Source: Pseudoalteromonas ostreae (GTDB lineage Bacteria > Pseudomonadota > Gammaproteobacteria > Enterobacterales > Alteromonadaceae). Taken from it: a DNA stretch of 64,000 nucleotides. The notes below the pieces were generated by a model that had not been told where the DNA came from, made no database searches, and saw only the letters and a program-made list of their open reading frames with translations. Shown piece after piece: positions 38,036-47,084 of the stretch (positions are counted from its first letter, which is position 1; every line of letters starts with the position of its first letter). The translations under genes were made by a program, and so were the position numbers. Location: NCBI RefSeq assembly GCF_018069805.1, contig NZ_JAGPYN010000008.1, forward strand, positions 62,001 to 126,000. The letters are read 5' to 3'.

Positions 38036-38881
38036 TTATTGGCGGTTTATTTTCACGTTAAATGGTATTGTATCGTGATCTGTTGATCGATATGGGTTGA
38101 TATCAAGGCCACCACGGCGGGTGTAACGGGCATAAACTTCAAGCTTGGTAATCTTCAATTGCGTGATTAAGTCACAATAAATACGCTCAACACATTGCTC
38201 ATGAAACTCATTATGAGTACGAAAAGAAATCAAATACCGCAATAAAGACTCTTTACATACTTGCTCACCGGTATAGCGAATAATAATACTCGCCCAGTCA
38301 GGTTGTGAGGTGATCAAGCAATTAGATTTTAATAAGTGACTGTGCAGTGTTTCAGTCACTGTATTTGTCGCGACCGCTTGTAAAGAGTTAGCATGTAAAT
38401 GGTAGTTATCAATTTCAATGTCTAAGTCGTCAATGCACTCACCAGGCAACGGCGTACAGGGTAAACAGTTATAATCACTCGGGCTGTACAAAGTAACATT
38501 GACGGGCGTTGCTACTGCTGTCGATAGATCCGCAGTTAGAATAGCCTGTACGTCATCAATTGAATCAAAACGGCTTTGATTAAAGCTATTTAAATATAAC
38601 TTAAAAGACTTTGATTCAATGATATGGCTACTTTGACAAGGAAATTCAAAGGTGGCCACGGCAACCACAGGTTTACCTTTTGCGTTTAACCACGACAGCT
38701 CATAGCCAGTCCAAAGATCTTGACCTTTAAAGGGCAAGGCACTTTCATCAATGTTTAAATCATCGCGGTTAAGTTTACGTGCGATCGGAAACAATAAGCT
38801 CGGTGTGTAGGTATCTACATACTCGGTTGACTGGCCAAGTACGCTGCCTTTTAGTTCAGGTGAATTGCTGTAATCTGTCAT
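38036..38881 (-). CDS. queF: NADPH-dependent 7-cyano-7-deazaguanine reductase QueF
   Basis: Enzyme of queuosine synthesis that reduces preQ0 to preQ1. Its 281 residues match the long (YqcD-type) form, E. coli 282. The NADPH-binding QueF motif E-S-K-S-F-K-L-Y near residues 89-96 is present. The catalytic cysteine is in [12 protein letters not shown] near 187-198, followed by the family's second half with H-N-E-F-H-E-Q-C near 222-229. It is divergent from syd, with a 59-base gap, as in E. coli. Confidence 0.96.
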   Translation of the reverse strand: MTDYSNSPELKGSVLGQSTEYVDTYTPSLLFPIARKLNRDDLNIDESALPFKGQDLWTGYELSWLNAKGKPVVAVATFEFPCQSSHIIESKSFKLYLNSFNQSRFDSIDDVQAILTADLSTAVATPVNVTLYSPSDYNCLPCTPLPGECIDDLDIEIDNYHLHANSLQAVATNTVTETLHSHLLKSNCLITSQPDWASIIIRYTGEQVCKESLLRYLISFRTHNEFHEQCVERIYCDLITQLKITKLEVYARYTRRGGLDINPYRSTDHDTIPFNVKINRQ

Positions 38882-38940
38882 GTTACGTCTTTTATAGTTA
38901 CAATAGCGCCATTATACCTAAAGCTTATGAGTTTCACAGT

Positions 38941-39480
38941 ATGAGTATTGCTACAGAATTAGAACAACTTCATCAACGATTTGCCCAGCGCCAGTTAGAG
39001 CAGACAGATTCATTACCATGTATTGAGCACGACAGTGATTGGTCAAGCCCTTGTGAGGTTGGCAGTGCGGATGCAAATGGTATGATCCAATGGCAGGCGA
39101 CGCGTCGCAGTCCTACAGGCTCTTTAACTGATTTAGCAGCAGCCCTTGAGGTTGAATTTCCACAAGCACTGAATGAGTATTATGGCGCGTTTTTCGCAGG
39201 AGCAATTACTGCCAAAATAAACCAACATAGCGTGGAGTTACTGCAAGCTTGGAATGAAGATGACTTTGATTTACTGCAGCAAAATATAACCGGGCATGTA
39301 TTGATGAAGCGTAAGCTTAAGCAAGAGCCAACGGTATTTATAGGCTTAACGGATCAAGACGATTTATTAGTATCAGTATTAATTTCTTCAGGTGAAGTAT
39401 GTTTGGAGTATGTCGGAAAGAAACCGCATCATACCTTAGCGGCTAATCTTGGAGAGTTTATTGCAGCACTTGAAATATAA
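38941..39480 (+). CDS. syd: SecY-interacting protein Syd
   Basis: Peripheral inner-membrane protein of 179 residues; in E. coli (181) it binds SecY and acts on faulty translocons. Visible matches include the S-D-W-S-S-P-C segment near residue 40, the W-Q-A-T-R-R-S-P-T-G-S-L-T-D-L-A-A-A-L-E core near 50-72 and Y-Y-G-A-F-F-A-G near 80. The ATG at 38941 gives the family length; the longer frame back to 38779 runs through the queF coding strand and is rejected. A terminator follows. Confidence 0.92.
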   Translation: MSIATELEQLHQRFAQRQLEQTDSLPCIEHDSDWSSPCEVGSADANGMIQWQATRRSPTGSLTDLAAALEVEFPQALNEYYGAFFAGAITAKINQHSVELLQAWNEDDFDLLQQNITGHVLMKRKLKQEPTVFIGLTDQDDLLVSVLISSGEVCLEYVGKKPHHTLAANLGEFIAALEI

Positions 39481-39487
39481 CAATGCT

Positions 39488-39519
39488 AAAAAAGGGAACT
39501 GCAGTTCCCTTTTGTTTTT
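39488..39519 (+). terminator. Intrinsic terminator after syd
   Basis: A perfect palindrome AAAGGGAACT/AGTTCCCTTT with a GC centre is followed by T-rich sequence. It can also serve the convergent gene. Confidence 0.78.
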
Positions 39520-39520
39520 A

Positions 39521-40294
39521 TTACTGAAAATCCCACGATATATTAGACACTAAACCACATGGTTCACATCTAAAATCAAATAAGCCAAACCATGATTCAG
39601 GTAACTTCCACTCGTTATTACAGCCTGGGCATTTACGTTCAAGCTCAGATGCTTTGTCTTTGCCACCAACCCGATACAAATAATAATAAACTGGCTTTTT
39701 AGTTAAAAAGCTAACACGTTTGGCAATATCTTTACCGCGACGAGAAAGATCGCTATCAATGTTTGATATTTCATCTAATGCAGGAAATTCACAACGCGTT
39801 GCACCATTAATTTGAATTTGGTCGCAAGCTTGCCAGTCTTCTTGCCATTTTATTAAAGTTTTATAATCACCATTGGCAATAGCGGGTATTTTAAACAACG
39901 GAACGGGTAAAAAGTCATCACCGCAATACAGCGGACTACATGTATGCACATAGGTTGTATATAAAATATAACTCGACGGCTCATGACACTCATCTGCACC
40001 ATTAGAGTGAATATCTTGGCCGATCACTTTTACTTTTGGTGCCAGCAATCCAGCGCTATGTAATTTATCAATGCTGTGCTTTACAAATGGACTGTTGTTG
40101 AGCGGGTGCATTGCATCATCAGTGGGACACATAACACGCGTTACAAAGTAGCCATCTTTTAATACTGTTGGGAATTCTTCTCCCATTATTTGACCATTAA
40201 AGCGCAGTGCATTAACTAAGCGGTTTATCGCTTGTTCGGCATTTTCAAGGGTCGTATCTTGGTAACAATCAAACGTTAAATCAACAACAAACAT
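39521..40294 (-). CDS. Zinc-ribbon protein, DUF2310 family
   Basis: Cytosolic protein of 257 residues. The C-terminus carries a zinc ribbon C-P-G-C near residue 223 and C-E-P-C near 244. The N-terminal part has conserved histidines and cysteines (C-H-E-P-S-S-Y near 103, C-S-P-L-Y-C-G-D-D near 118-126) typical of DUF2310. The family is described as possibly nucleic-acid binding; no function is proven. Its location beside syd recurs in Vibrio and Shewanella relatives. Confidence 0.78.
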   Translation of the reverse strand: MFVVDLTFDCYQDTTLENAEQAINRLVNALRFNGQIMGEEFPTVLKDGYFVTRVMCPTDDAMHPLNNSPFVKHSIDKLHSAGLLAPKVKVIGQDIHSNGADECHEPSSYILYTTYVHTCSPLYCGDDFLPVPLFKIPAIANGDYKTLIKWQEDWQACDQIQINGATRCEFPALDEISNIDSDLSRRGKDIAKRVSFLTKKPVYYYLYRVGGKDKASELERKCPGCNNEWKLPESWFGLFDFRCEPCGLVSNISWDFQ

Positions 40295-40311
40295 GATGGA
40301 TCTCTAATTTA

Positions 40312-40605
40312 TTATTTTTCAAGTAGTGCTAGTAAGCGGTCTAGTTTTGCTTCGATGCGATCAAGTTGACTAGAGTTATCTACAGTCTCACTTTTTTGCT
40401 GAGGTTGTTTTGCTAAATTATGGATAGAATCAGGGTTATTTTTATATTGGCTAACAGCAGCAATAATAACAGGCAATGGAATAGGTTGTGTCAGTTTACT
40501 TTTAGTTAAAGCTACAGTAGGAATTTTGCCTTCATCAAGAAGGGCTTTAATTGCATCAAAAACAACAGCATTCATTCGATTTTTAAACTCTTTAAAGTAA
40601 GGCAT
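40312..40605 (-). CDS. Small protein of unknown function with C-terminal coiled coil
   Basis: Protein of 97 residues. The first 60 residues are helical with a conserved-looking N-R-M-N-A-V-V-F-D-A-I-K-A-L-L-D-E-G segment (about 8-26). The end, S-Q-L-D-R-I-E-A-K-L-D-R-L-L-A-L-L-E, has a heptad pattern of a short coiled coil. It is 17 bases from the DUF2310 gene and in the same direction, so co-transcription is likely. I do not recognise the family. Confidence 0.6.
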   Translation of the reverse strand: MPYFKEFKNRMNAVVFDAIKALLDEGKIPTVALTKSKLTQPIPLPVIIAAVSQYKNNPDSIHNLAKQPQQKSETVDNSSQLDRIEAKLDRLLALLEK

Positions 40606-40664
40606 AGCACTAAGATGTGCTGCGCCGGGTATAATAACAGGTGGTTGGCCGTAGCCAAATACTT

Positions 40665-40898
40665 TTACTGCTGACGTAAACGTACATCCAGTTCGTCAAT
40701 CACTTCACTCCAATCACCATCTTCTGCTAATGATTCAGCAATAAAATGTTGTTGTGCTTGATCCCAAAAAGGGGCGTCTTGTAATAATGTTGTGGCAGGT
40801 AATGAATGAGCAGCAATGAAAGTGTCAATTTCAGCCTCTGAGCTTGGTAAGCCGAGTTGTTTGAATAATGTATTGATATCGTGTTTAGTGGTATCCAT
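40665..40898 (-). CDS. DUF2789 family protein
   Basis: Small acidic protein of 77 residues. The pattern H-D-I-N-T-L-F-K-Q-L-G-L-P-S-S near residues 6-20, then F-I-A-A-H-S-L near 27 and D-A-P-F-W-x-x-A-Q-x-x-F-I near 41-53, then D-G-D-W-x-x-x-I-D near 60, is that of DUF2789. Function unknown. It is the first gene of a leftward group with the coiled-coil protein and DUF2310 genes. Confidence 0.78.
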   Translation of the reverse strand: MDTTKHDINTLFKQLGLPSSEAEIDTFIAAHSLPATTLLQDAPFWDQAQQHFIAESLAEDGDWSEVIDELDVRLRQQ

Positions 40899-41043
40899 GT
40901 CATGCTCCTTGATGGTAACAGTTATAGAACTTTATGATCGGTTGTTAGAGTTTAACACCCGCTGAATTTGCCTTTTAACGCAGATAGGAATATACCTATA
41001 GTTGTTGATGTACAAAAAATCAAAATAATAAAAAGGACTAGCT

Positions 41044-41685
41044 ATGACAGTTGAGACTGAAAATGAGACATTTCGAGTTCAATATATCGCTGCAGAAGAC
41101 ATCAGTATTGCTGCGAGCTTAATCTATCAAGCTTATCATGATGATCCGCTATTGCAACCAATGCTCAATTATAGTGAGGCGAATAAAGCAGTCTATGAAA
41201 AAAAATTACGTGCTCTGATCCGTGAAGAGCTCAGTACTTTTTGGCAAGAAAAACAGCCGCTGATTGGTTTATATAAAAATGATCGTTTAAAAGCGGTTGC
41301 GTGTGTATTCGAATCATCAAGTCAGCTGCAAGCACAGCGCTATTGGCACTGGCGTTTAAAGTTAATGCTTAGTGCTGGCTATTTGCAAACAAATCAATTA
41401 ATTGAAAAAGAGCAAACTATCCGTAATGCGCTCGCAGCACAAGGAAACTACTATTTTTTAGCCTTTATTGCAGTTGATCCTCATTTTCATTGTGAAGGCC
41501 TCGGCCGTCATCTACTGCGTGGTTTGAATGATTTAGTTAGCGGTAATCCAGCTGCATCGGGTATGGCTGTATTTGTAACCCAAGATAAACATACCGCGTT
41601 TTTTGCCAGTGAAGGTTTTGTGCACTTACAACAACTGACTTTTAACAATGTACAAGGTGAACTACTGTTTAAATCAGCTCAATAG
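41044..41685 (+). CDS. GNAT family acetyltransferase
   Basis: Protein of 213 residues with a GNAT acetyl-CoA-binding motif: F-I-A-V-D-P-H-F-H-C-E-G-L-G-R-H-L-L near residues 140-157, in which the x-x-G-x-G loop binds the pyrophosphate of CoA. A final beta-rich segment F-F-A-S-E-G-F near 180 fits motif B of the fold. Substrate unknown. AAAAGGACT precedes the ATG. It lies just upstream of the CsrB-type RNA control region. Confidence 0.82.
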   Translation: MTVETENETFRVQYIAAEDISIAASLIYQAYHDDPLLQPMLNYSEANKAVYEKKLRALIREELSTFWQEKQPLIGLYKNDRLKAVACVFESSSQLQAQRYWHWRLKLMLSAGYLQTNQLIEKEQTIRNALAAQGNYYFLAFIAVDPHFHCEGLGRHLLRGLNDLVSGNPAASGMAVFVTQDKHTAFFASEGFVHLQQLTFNNVQGELLFKSAQ

Positions 41686-41723
41686 CATTGATTTAAGATA
41701 AAGCGCCATAATGGAAATATCAC

Positions 41724-41741
41724 TGTAAGAAATGTCTCACA
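41724..41741. promoter_or_regulatory. GacA/UvrY binding box upstream of the CsrB-type RNA
   Basis: TGTAAG, six bases, CTCACA. This matches the known GacA/UvrY upstream activating sequence TGTAAG-N6-CTTACA at 11 of 12 defined positions. Its centre is about 167 bases before the proposed RNA start, the distance usual for rsm/csr RNA genes. Confidence 0.8.
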
Positions 41742-41899
41742 TTATCGTGCGATTAAGCCTTTTATACCACTATAATCATGATAAGTTTCATCGTAACAAA
41801 CTGTTTTATAGTAAAAAAATTATTTTTGCAAATTTATTACATGAAAATTATTATTATTTATGACTACCGCTGAATCTACTTTGCTTTAAACTTTACTTT

Positions 41900-42303
41900 G
41901 TCAAGACGACACAGACTCAATGAATGAGCTGCTGCCAAGGAAGCGGATTATGGCAATTAAGCAAGATGCTTAGCAAGAAGCAAATGGACAAGTTAACACG
42001 GATGCAAGGACGAACAAGGACACCGCTAGGATGCGGCACATTAGCGGAGCTAATGATAAGGATAGCCCAAAGGATTATATTACAGGAAGTAATAGGAGCA
42101 TTTGGAAACGCAGGATGGCTAGGTAGGCAAAGAGGATAACACTAGGATGTGTAGGATATTGCATAGATGCAATGTGAGGGTGTATTTGGATATATACCCG
42201 TTCAGGGGAAAGATAAAAATTGGGTGCTTCGGCGTAGGTATGGATGCCTTATTATGGATGAAGTCAGATTGGGGCGTAACTATATGTTACGCCTTAGTTT
42301 TTA
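41900..42303 (+). ncRNA. csrB: CsrB-type regulatory RNA (CsrA-sequestering)
   Basis: The region has no protein-like gene but holds about 21 GGA triplets in roughly 370 bases, many as AGGA or AGGAT. Several sit in hairpin loops: CCGC-TAGGAT-GCGG near 42023, ATTAGC-GGA-GCTAAT near 42041, ACAC-TAGGAT-GTGT near 42140 and a GGGTGTAT/ATATACCC stem around TTGGAT near 42178. These are CsrA-binding sites, so the RNA would titrate CsrA. An intrinsic terminator ends it and a GacA box lies upstream. In E. coli csrB also lies between syd and yqcC. The 5' end is estimated from a TAAACT -10-like box at 41887 and a GUC-A start like that of E. coli CsrB; an alternative TTGCAA/TATTAT promoter at 41826-41854 would start earlier. 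Confidence 0.87.
42273..42303 (+). terminator. Terminator of the CsrB-type RNA
   Basis: GGCGTAAC, a TATAT loop and GTTACGCC form a perfect eight-base stem followed by TTAGTTTTTAT. Confidence 0.85.
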
Positions 42304-42352
42304 TGTAAAACTGTTAAACCTTAAACTATTCTGATAACTGTATAACTCGCTA

Positions 42353-42652
42353 CTAAATCTTATGTGGCGGCACTAAAACGCTTTTCAGCATTTCATTTTC
42401 CATAAATAACACCCCTTGATAAACGCTTTCACCATCACTGGAAAATTCAAAAATAAACTCGCTTTTGATACCTGGTTTGCCGCTTTTTAAAAGGCCAAAG
42501 CGGCGTTTAGTGCAGGCGACACTCATTAATTGCACTTGCAGCTGGTCGCTTTGACGTTTTGCATGTGCGTTGGCTGCTTCAGCAATTTTACGATTAAGCC
42601 AAAACAAATAAATGACACTACCAATGATAATGAATGTCCACAAACTTGCCAT
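42353..42652 (-). CDS. DUF3301 single-pass membrane protein
   Basis: Protein of 99 residues with one N-terminal membrane helix (about 4-18), then W-L-N-R-K-I-A-E-A-A and a beta-rich end with F-I-F-E-F-S-S-D-G-E-S-V-Y-Q-G near residues 66-80. This fits DUF3301. Function unknown. Its ATG at 42652 directly abuts the stop of the DUF3549 gene, so the two are coupled. The pair lies next to truC as in Vibrio and Shewanella relatives. Confidence 0.75.
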   Translation of the reverse strand: MASLWTFIIIGSVIYLFWLNRKIAEAANAHAKRQSDQLQVQLMSVACTKRRFGLLKSGKPGIKSEFIFEFSSDGESVYQGVLFMENEMLKSVLVPPHKI

Positions 42653-43681
42653 TTACGAGAATAACCTTCCAATTGCTCGCGCGAGGGTTTCGCTACGATT
42701 TTCTTTACGAAGTAAACCTAATAAGTGTGGTCGAATACTCGGTATTGCAACTAGGTCAGCAAAAATACTTGGGAAAAGTTCTTCAATTTGCTGATGATGG
42801 GCGCAATTATCCATAAAAATATGTAACCGCTCTGGATCAGTGAGCAAGTTAAAACAACGTCCTGCAATGGTCAGTAAAACATCCGATTCTGTGGCAATTT
42901 CTGAATCAAAAATAGTATCCACTAATTGTGCCGTAAGTGTTTGCGCTTGTGCTTTTGACATTGCACGTAGGGCACAACACAGTGCTAAGGTATCTTTTTG
43001 TGCAATGGCTTGCTGGGCGTAGCTTAACAATTGCTGACTAAATACCGGCGGTATTTCAACATGTTCAAGCATTGCGCTGAGCGGTTGTAACACTTCGGCA
43101 GGCAGTTGCTCCCACGCTTGTTGTAATGACGCTAGATTTTTATCGCTATCTAAGCGTAATGCAAAATCAGCAATACCCTGTACTGCCACACTCTGCCAAT
43201 TATCAAACCCTAGTTTGCCACTAAAATACAGTTGGGTGTACTCATAATATTGTGAGGCAGGTTGTTTTAATAACACTTTTAACTGCGCATTAAATGCAGC
43301 TAGTTTATTTGCGTTAGGTGTAAACACATACGGATTATTATCAAGTTTCCCGTCGGCTTGCTCGCCGGTCAAATCATTGCCAAGTGCTTCTATCACCATA
43401 TTGGCAAAGTGATCGCGACTGGCGCATATAAGCTTGCTTTGCTCATCAACTGGAAACTTTAAAAACCACACGTAGGGCTCGCTACTGGCTTTGCTATCCC
43501 AAAACTGAATAGCTAACCATGCATGGCCTGCAAGCGGGAAAGGATAGGGGATCTGTGCTTGCTCAATGGCTAAAAATTGCTTTTTATCTAGTTTGGTAAT
43601 ATGTCTGCCAATATCAAAAGCGCGCCAATTTGTGCCTGCGCCATCAAGTAATTGCCCTAAGGTTGCGATCTGCTCGGTCAT
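42653..43681 (-). CDS. DUF3549 family protein
   Basis: Cytosolic protein of 342 residues. The N-terminal pattern T-L-G-Q-L-L-D-x-A-G-x-x-W-R-x-F-D-x-G-R (about 6-26), then Y-P-F-P-L-x-x-H-A-W near 46-55 and the W-F-L-K-F-P-V-D-E-Q segment near 74-83, match DUF3549. The rest is helical and HEAT-like. Function unknown. The start at 43681 (M-T-E-Q) has TGGA upstream; the longer frame to 43729 is less likely. Confidence 0.75.
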   Translation of the reverse strand: MTEQIATLGQLLDGAGTNWRAFDIGRHITKLDKKQFLAIEQAQIPYPFPLAGHAWLAIQFWDSKASSEPYVWFLKFPVDEQSKLICASRDHFANMVIEALGNDLTGEQADGKLDNNPYVFTPNANKLAAFNAQLKVLLKQPASQYYEYTQLYFSGKLGFDNWQSVAVQGIADFALRLDSDKNLASLQQAWEQLPAEVLQPLSAMLEHVEIPPVFSQQLLSYAQQAIAQKDTLALCCALRAMSKAQAQTLTAQLVDTIFDSEIATESDVLLTIAGRCFNLLTDPERLHIFMDNCAHHQQIEELFPSIFADLVAIPSIRPHLLGLLRKENRSETLARAIGRLFS

Positions 43682-43785
43682 AATGATCCACTGATTTTTT
43701 ACTGCAAAATTCATTAAATTATACGCCATAGCAGGCCATGTGGGAACAGGGTATAATCAAGCAATGATAATCAATAAGGGTGGTT

Positions 43786-44868
43786 ATGTACCAACAGATC
43801 CAAACCTACTTAACGCAACTCGAAGGCTTGTTAAAGCAGCATCAACTTTGGCAAAATACTCCAATTGATCCGCAAGCGTTAAACTCAACAGTGCCATTTT
43901 GTCACGATACTATGGCGTTTGAGCAGTGGTTACAATTTGTATTTATTGAAAAAATGCAAATGTTAGTCACTCAACAACAGCCGTTACCGAGTAATTTTGC
44001 CATCGCGCCAATGGCGGAACTCATGTTAGCGCAAAAAAATGGTGGTGCAGTTGTGACGCAATTATTAGCTCAGCTTGATAAGTTATTAGGAAGAGAAGTA
44101 ATAGTGAATGAGCGTCCAGCCCCCGTTGAGTTTGGCGAGCTTGAAATTTTGTACCGTGATGAAAATTATATCGCGATTAATAAGCCTTCTGGTTTATTAG
44201 TTCACCGATCATTTTTAGATAAACACGAAACACAATTTGCGATGCAAATGTTACGTGACCAAATCGGCCAACATGTTTTCCCTGTGCATCGTTTAGATAG
44301 GCCAACATCAGGTGTGTTGCTATTTGCACTGAGCTCTGAAGCTGCACGGGACATCAATCAGTTATTTATTGATAATCAAATCTCTAAACGTTATCTCGCG
44401 TTAGTGCGTGGTTTTGCGCCGGAGTCGGTATTTTTAGATAAGCCACTAAAAGAACAGCTGGATAAAATTGCTGATAAGTTTGCAGATCAAAATAAAGCCC
44501 CACAAGAGGCACAAACTCAGTTTAACTGCTTGCAGCAAGCAACGTTACCGATACCAATTGATAAATACCCAACTGTGCGCTATTCGCTGGTGGAGTGCTT
44601 TCCTAAAACCGGTCGTAAGCATCAAATTCGCCGTCACTTAAAGCATTTATCACTGCCTATTATTGGTGATGTTAATCATGGTGATAATCAGCATAATCAA
44701 TTTTTTAGAGAACATTTTTCATTACGTCGGTTAATGTTATTTGCAACTGAACTTAATTTTGTGCACCCTTATACTCAACAACAGATCAATATTAAAGCGC
44801 CGCTAGGTGAAGCAATGCTCACTATTTGTCAACAGCTTGGCTGGCCACATCAAGAGAAGGATTATTAA
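43786..44868 (+). CDS. truC: YqcC-TruC fusion: DUF446 domain plus tRNA pseudouridine(65) synthase
   Basis: Protein of 360 residues made of two parts that are separate genes in E. coli. Residues about 1-105 match YqcC (DUF446): L-W-x-x-x-P, then P-F-C-H-D-T-M-A-F-E-Q-W-L-Q-F-V-F near residues 39-55 and L-P-S-N-F-A-I-A-P-M-A-E near 70-82. Residues about 115-360 are TruC, with the catalytic aspartate in H-R-L-D-R-P-T-S-G near 167-175 and the G-R-K-H-Q-I-R-R-H segment near 280. TruC makes pseudouridine at position 65 of tRNA. The frame is open throughout, with no stop or second ribosome site evident between the parts. AAGGG precedes ATG 43786. Confidence 0.9.
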   Translation: MYQQIQTYLTQLEGLLKQHQLWQNTPIDPQALNSTVPFCHDTMAFEQWLQFVFIEKMQMLVTQQQPLPSNFAIAPMAELMLAQKNGGAVVTQLLAQLDKLLGREVIVNERPAPVEFGELEILYRDENYIAINKPSGLLVHRSFLDKHETQFAMQMLRDQIGQHVFPVHRLDRPTSGVLLFALSSEAARDINQLFIDNQISKRYLALVRGFAPESVFLDKPLKEQLDKIADKFADQNKAPQEAQTQFNCLQQATLPIPIDKYPTVRYSLVECFPKTGRKHQIRRHLKHLSLPIIGDVNHGDNQHNQFFREHFSLRRLMLFATELNFVHPYTQQQINIKAPLGEAMLTICQQLGWPHQEKDY

Positions 44869-45317
44869 TGACAACGATTAGCATATTTGTAGGCAGTGTG
44901 TATGGCGGCGCCGAGCGTTTAAGTGACAATGTTATTGACGCAATAGAACAAGCAGGGCACAGCGTAAATTTAGTTGATCAACCAGCCATTGCTGATATTC
45001 AGCAAGCCACACATATTTTAGTGATCACCTCGACTACAGGGCAAGGTGATATTCCTGATAACCTTGCAGGTTTTTTTAACGAGTTGAATAGCACGTTTCC
45101 TATGTTAACTACTAAGCCATACGGTATTATCGCTATGGGTGACCGAAGTTATGGTGATACGTTTTGTGGCGCAGGGCGCAGTTTTGATGAGTTATTTCGT
45201 GACTTACAAGCACAACCTATCGGCCATCGTTTAGAAATTGATGCCGGTGAAGATTTTGAGCCTTGGCAAGTAACTGAGTCATGGCTCAAAGAGTGGTTAG
45301 CTAAGTTACCTCTGTAG
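44868..45317 (+). CDS. yqcA: Flavodoxin YqcA
   Basis: FMN-binding electron carrier of 149 residues, equal in length to E. coli YqcA. The FMN phosphate loop is in F-V-G-S-V-Y-G-G-A near residues 6-14, with T-S-T-T-G-Q-G-D-I-P near 53-62 and G-D-R-S-Y-G-D-T-F-C-G-A-G near 84-96 as the isoalloxazine-binding segments. Its ATG overlaps the truC stop (TAATG), so translation is coupled; truC-yqcA are also adjacent in E. coli. Confidence 0.93.
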   Translation: MTTISIFVGSVYGGAERLSDNVIDAIEQAGHSVNLVDQPAIADIQQATHILVITSTTGQGDIPDNLAGFFNELNSTFPMLTTKPYGIIAMGDRSYGDTFCGAGRSFDELFRDLQAQPIGHRLEIDAGEDFEPWQVTESWLKEWLAKLPL

Positions 45318-45354
45318 ACAATAAAAAAGAGCGAAAATGCTCTTTTTTATTGTC
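45317..45354. terminator. Bidirectional terminator between yqcA and mltD
   Basis: A perfect 16-base stem (GACAATAAAAAAGAGC and its complement) with a six-base loop carries A and T runs on both sides, so it can stop transcription from either convergent gene. Confidence 0.88.
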
Positions 45355-45363
45355 TGTTCTATC

Positions 45364-46950
45364 TTAGCTACTTTTTACATTAACTTTAAGCTTTAACTTT
45401 TGCCCAGGTTGTAAATACTTTTGTCCTGATAAGTCATTCCATTTAATAATATCGTTTACTGTTAAATTAAACTTAGCTGCGATGCGAGCCAGAGAGTCGC
45501 CTCGGCGAACTTTATAGGTGATTGTTCGATTGGTACTGACTAACGCCGCCTGAGGAGCCTTAGCGCTCTGATAAACCGTTAACTTTTGTCCTAAACGTAA
45601 CACACTATTCTTTTTAAGTTTATTCCAGCTAGCGAGTTCATTAATGGTTACATCGTACTCTCTGCTTATATCCCATAAAGTGTCGCCACTTTTAACTGTA
45701 TGAGACAGTTTCTTTTGGCTGTTTTTATTCGCTGCCAGAAGTACTTGTTCAGGTAAATGTTCGCTATTAATTGCACCGTCACTTAACGGCACTAATAACT
45801 GTTGACCAATACGAATGGTATTTGACTTTAGTTTATTGAGTGATTTGATAGCGCTAGTGCTGGTGGCAAATTTTTTCGCAATCACCGATAAACTGTCACC
45901 GCTTGCGACAATATATTGTTGCCAACGCAGGCGATCTTTTATCGCTGTTTTAGCTAATAATTGTTGAAACTGCTCAATTTTATCTGTTGGTAATAATAAA
46001 AGATGAGGACCATTAGGATCCGTTGCCCAGCGATTAAAGCCTGGGTTTAAGCGATAAAGCTCTGTTAGGCTAATATCGGCCATTTGAGCCGCTAGTGCTA
46101 GATCAATTTGCGAACCAATATCAACCACTTCAACAACTTGTGCATTGATGATTAGGTTCCATTTTAGACCAAATTCATCAGCACGTTTTAATAAATCAGA
46201 CAGTGCAAGTAATCTTGGTACATAAGCGGTGGTTTCGCTTGGTAAATCAAGCGACCAAAAATCAGTAGGCAAATGTTTTTTGCGATTCTTTTTTATGGCG
46301 CGTAATAAACGACCTTCACCTGAGTTATAAGCTGCAATCGCGTTAAGCCAATCACCCTCTAAGGTTTTGTGTAAATAAGATAAGTAATCGAGTGCAGCGC
46401 GCGTGGATTGCACAATGTCACGGCGACCGTCGTACCACCAGTTTTGCTTTAAATCAAAACGCTCACCAGTTTGCGGCATAAATTGCCAAATACCCGATGC
46501 ACTGCGGTTTGAATAACCAAACGGATCAAAGGCACTTTCTACAATCGGCAGCAATGCAATTTCGATTGGCATATTACGTTTTTCAATTTCTTCTACAATA
46601 AAATGCAGGTAAGGTTCAGCACGTTTTGAAATGCGATCTAAATACGCTTGGTGCTTTGCATAATAATTACGCTCAGCTACCACAGGGCGATTTTGTGGTA
46701 CTTCTATTGATAATTGGTAACGAATTCGCTCCCATACATCATCAAAAACAGGTGGCGCTTCATCGTCATCATTCACTTGATTGTATTGCGTATTAAGCAT
46801 CAATGCTTCACTGATATCGTATGGGCTAGCGCCATTAAGTTGTGGCTGCTCTGCTTGATTGACGATAGCGTCATCAGGTTGTGTTGATGTCAAGGTTTGA
46901 CAACCACTTAGCACTAAAGTTAAGGTTAAAAGGAGGGGGGATTTATTCAT
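45364..46950 (-). CDS. mltD: Membrane-bound lytic murein transglycosylase D
   Basis: Peptidoglycan lytic enzyme of 528 residues anchored as a lipoprotein (lipobox L-S-G-C near residues 14-17). The SLT domain holds the catalytic glutamate in V-E-S-A-F-D-P near 134, S-A-S-G-I-W-Q-F-M-P near 146-155 and A-A-Y-N-S-G-E-G near 205-212. Three LysM domains follow (starting near 345, 420 and 475), each with a G-D-S/T-L start and an L-x-x-G-Q-x-L end. It cleaves glycan strands to anhydro-muropeptides. The start at 46950 (M-N-K-S) is chosen because the signal peptide begins there. It lies beside gloB, as in E. coli. Confidence 0.94.
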   Translation of the reverse strand: MNKSPLLLTLTLVLSGCQTLTSTQPDDAIVNQAEQPQLNGASPYDISEALMLNTQYNQVNDDDEAPPVFDDVWERIRYQLSIEVPQNRPVVAERNYYAKHQAYLDRISKRAEPYLHFIVEEIEKRNMPIEIALLPIVESAFDPFGYSNRSASGIWQFMPQTGERFDLKQNWWYDGRRDIVQSTRAALDYLSYLHKTLEGDWLNAIAAYNSGEGRLLRAIKKNRKKHLPTDFWSLDLPSETTAYVPRLLALSDLLKRADEFGLKWNLIINAQVVEVVDIGSQIDLALAAQMADISLTELYRLNPGFNRWATDPNGPHLLLLPTDKIEQFQQLLAKTAIKDRLRWQQYIVASGDSLSVIAKKFATSTSAIKSLNKLKSNTIRIGQQLLVPLSDGAINSEHLPEQVLLAANKNSQKKLSHTVKSGDTLWDISREYDVTINELASWNKLKKNSVLRLGQKLTVYQSAKAPQAALVSTNRTITYKVRRGDSLARIAAKFNLTVNDIIKWNDLSGQKYLQPGQKLKLKVNVKSS

Positions 46951-47084
46951 AAATACCAATATATCAGGTAAAAAACTCGGCGAATACTACCCGTAATGAG
47001 CTAACATTGCCACTTTATGACTATTTAAAAAGTGAAAAATCAACACTTAAACTCATAAGTTATTGATTGTTATACAGTCACATT

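Noticed and set aside
41924-42139. 71-codon open frame inside the CsrB-type RNA
   Set aside because: It overlaps the hairpins and GGA motifs of the RNA and its protein has no recognisable features.
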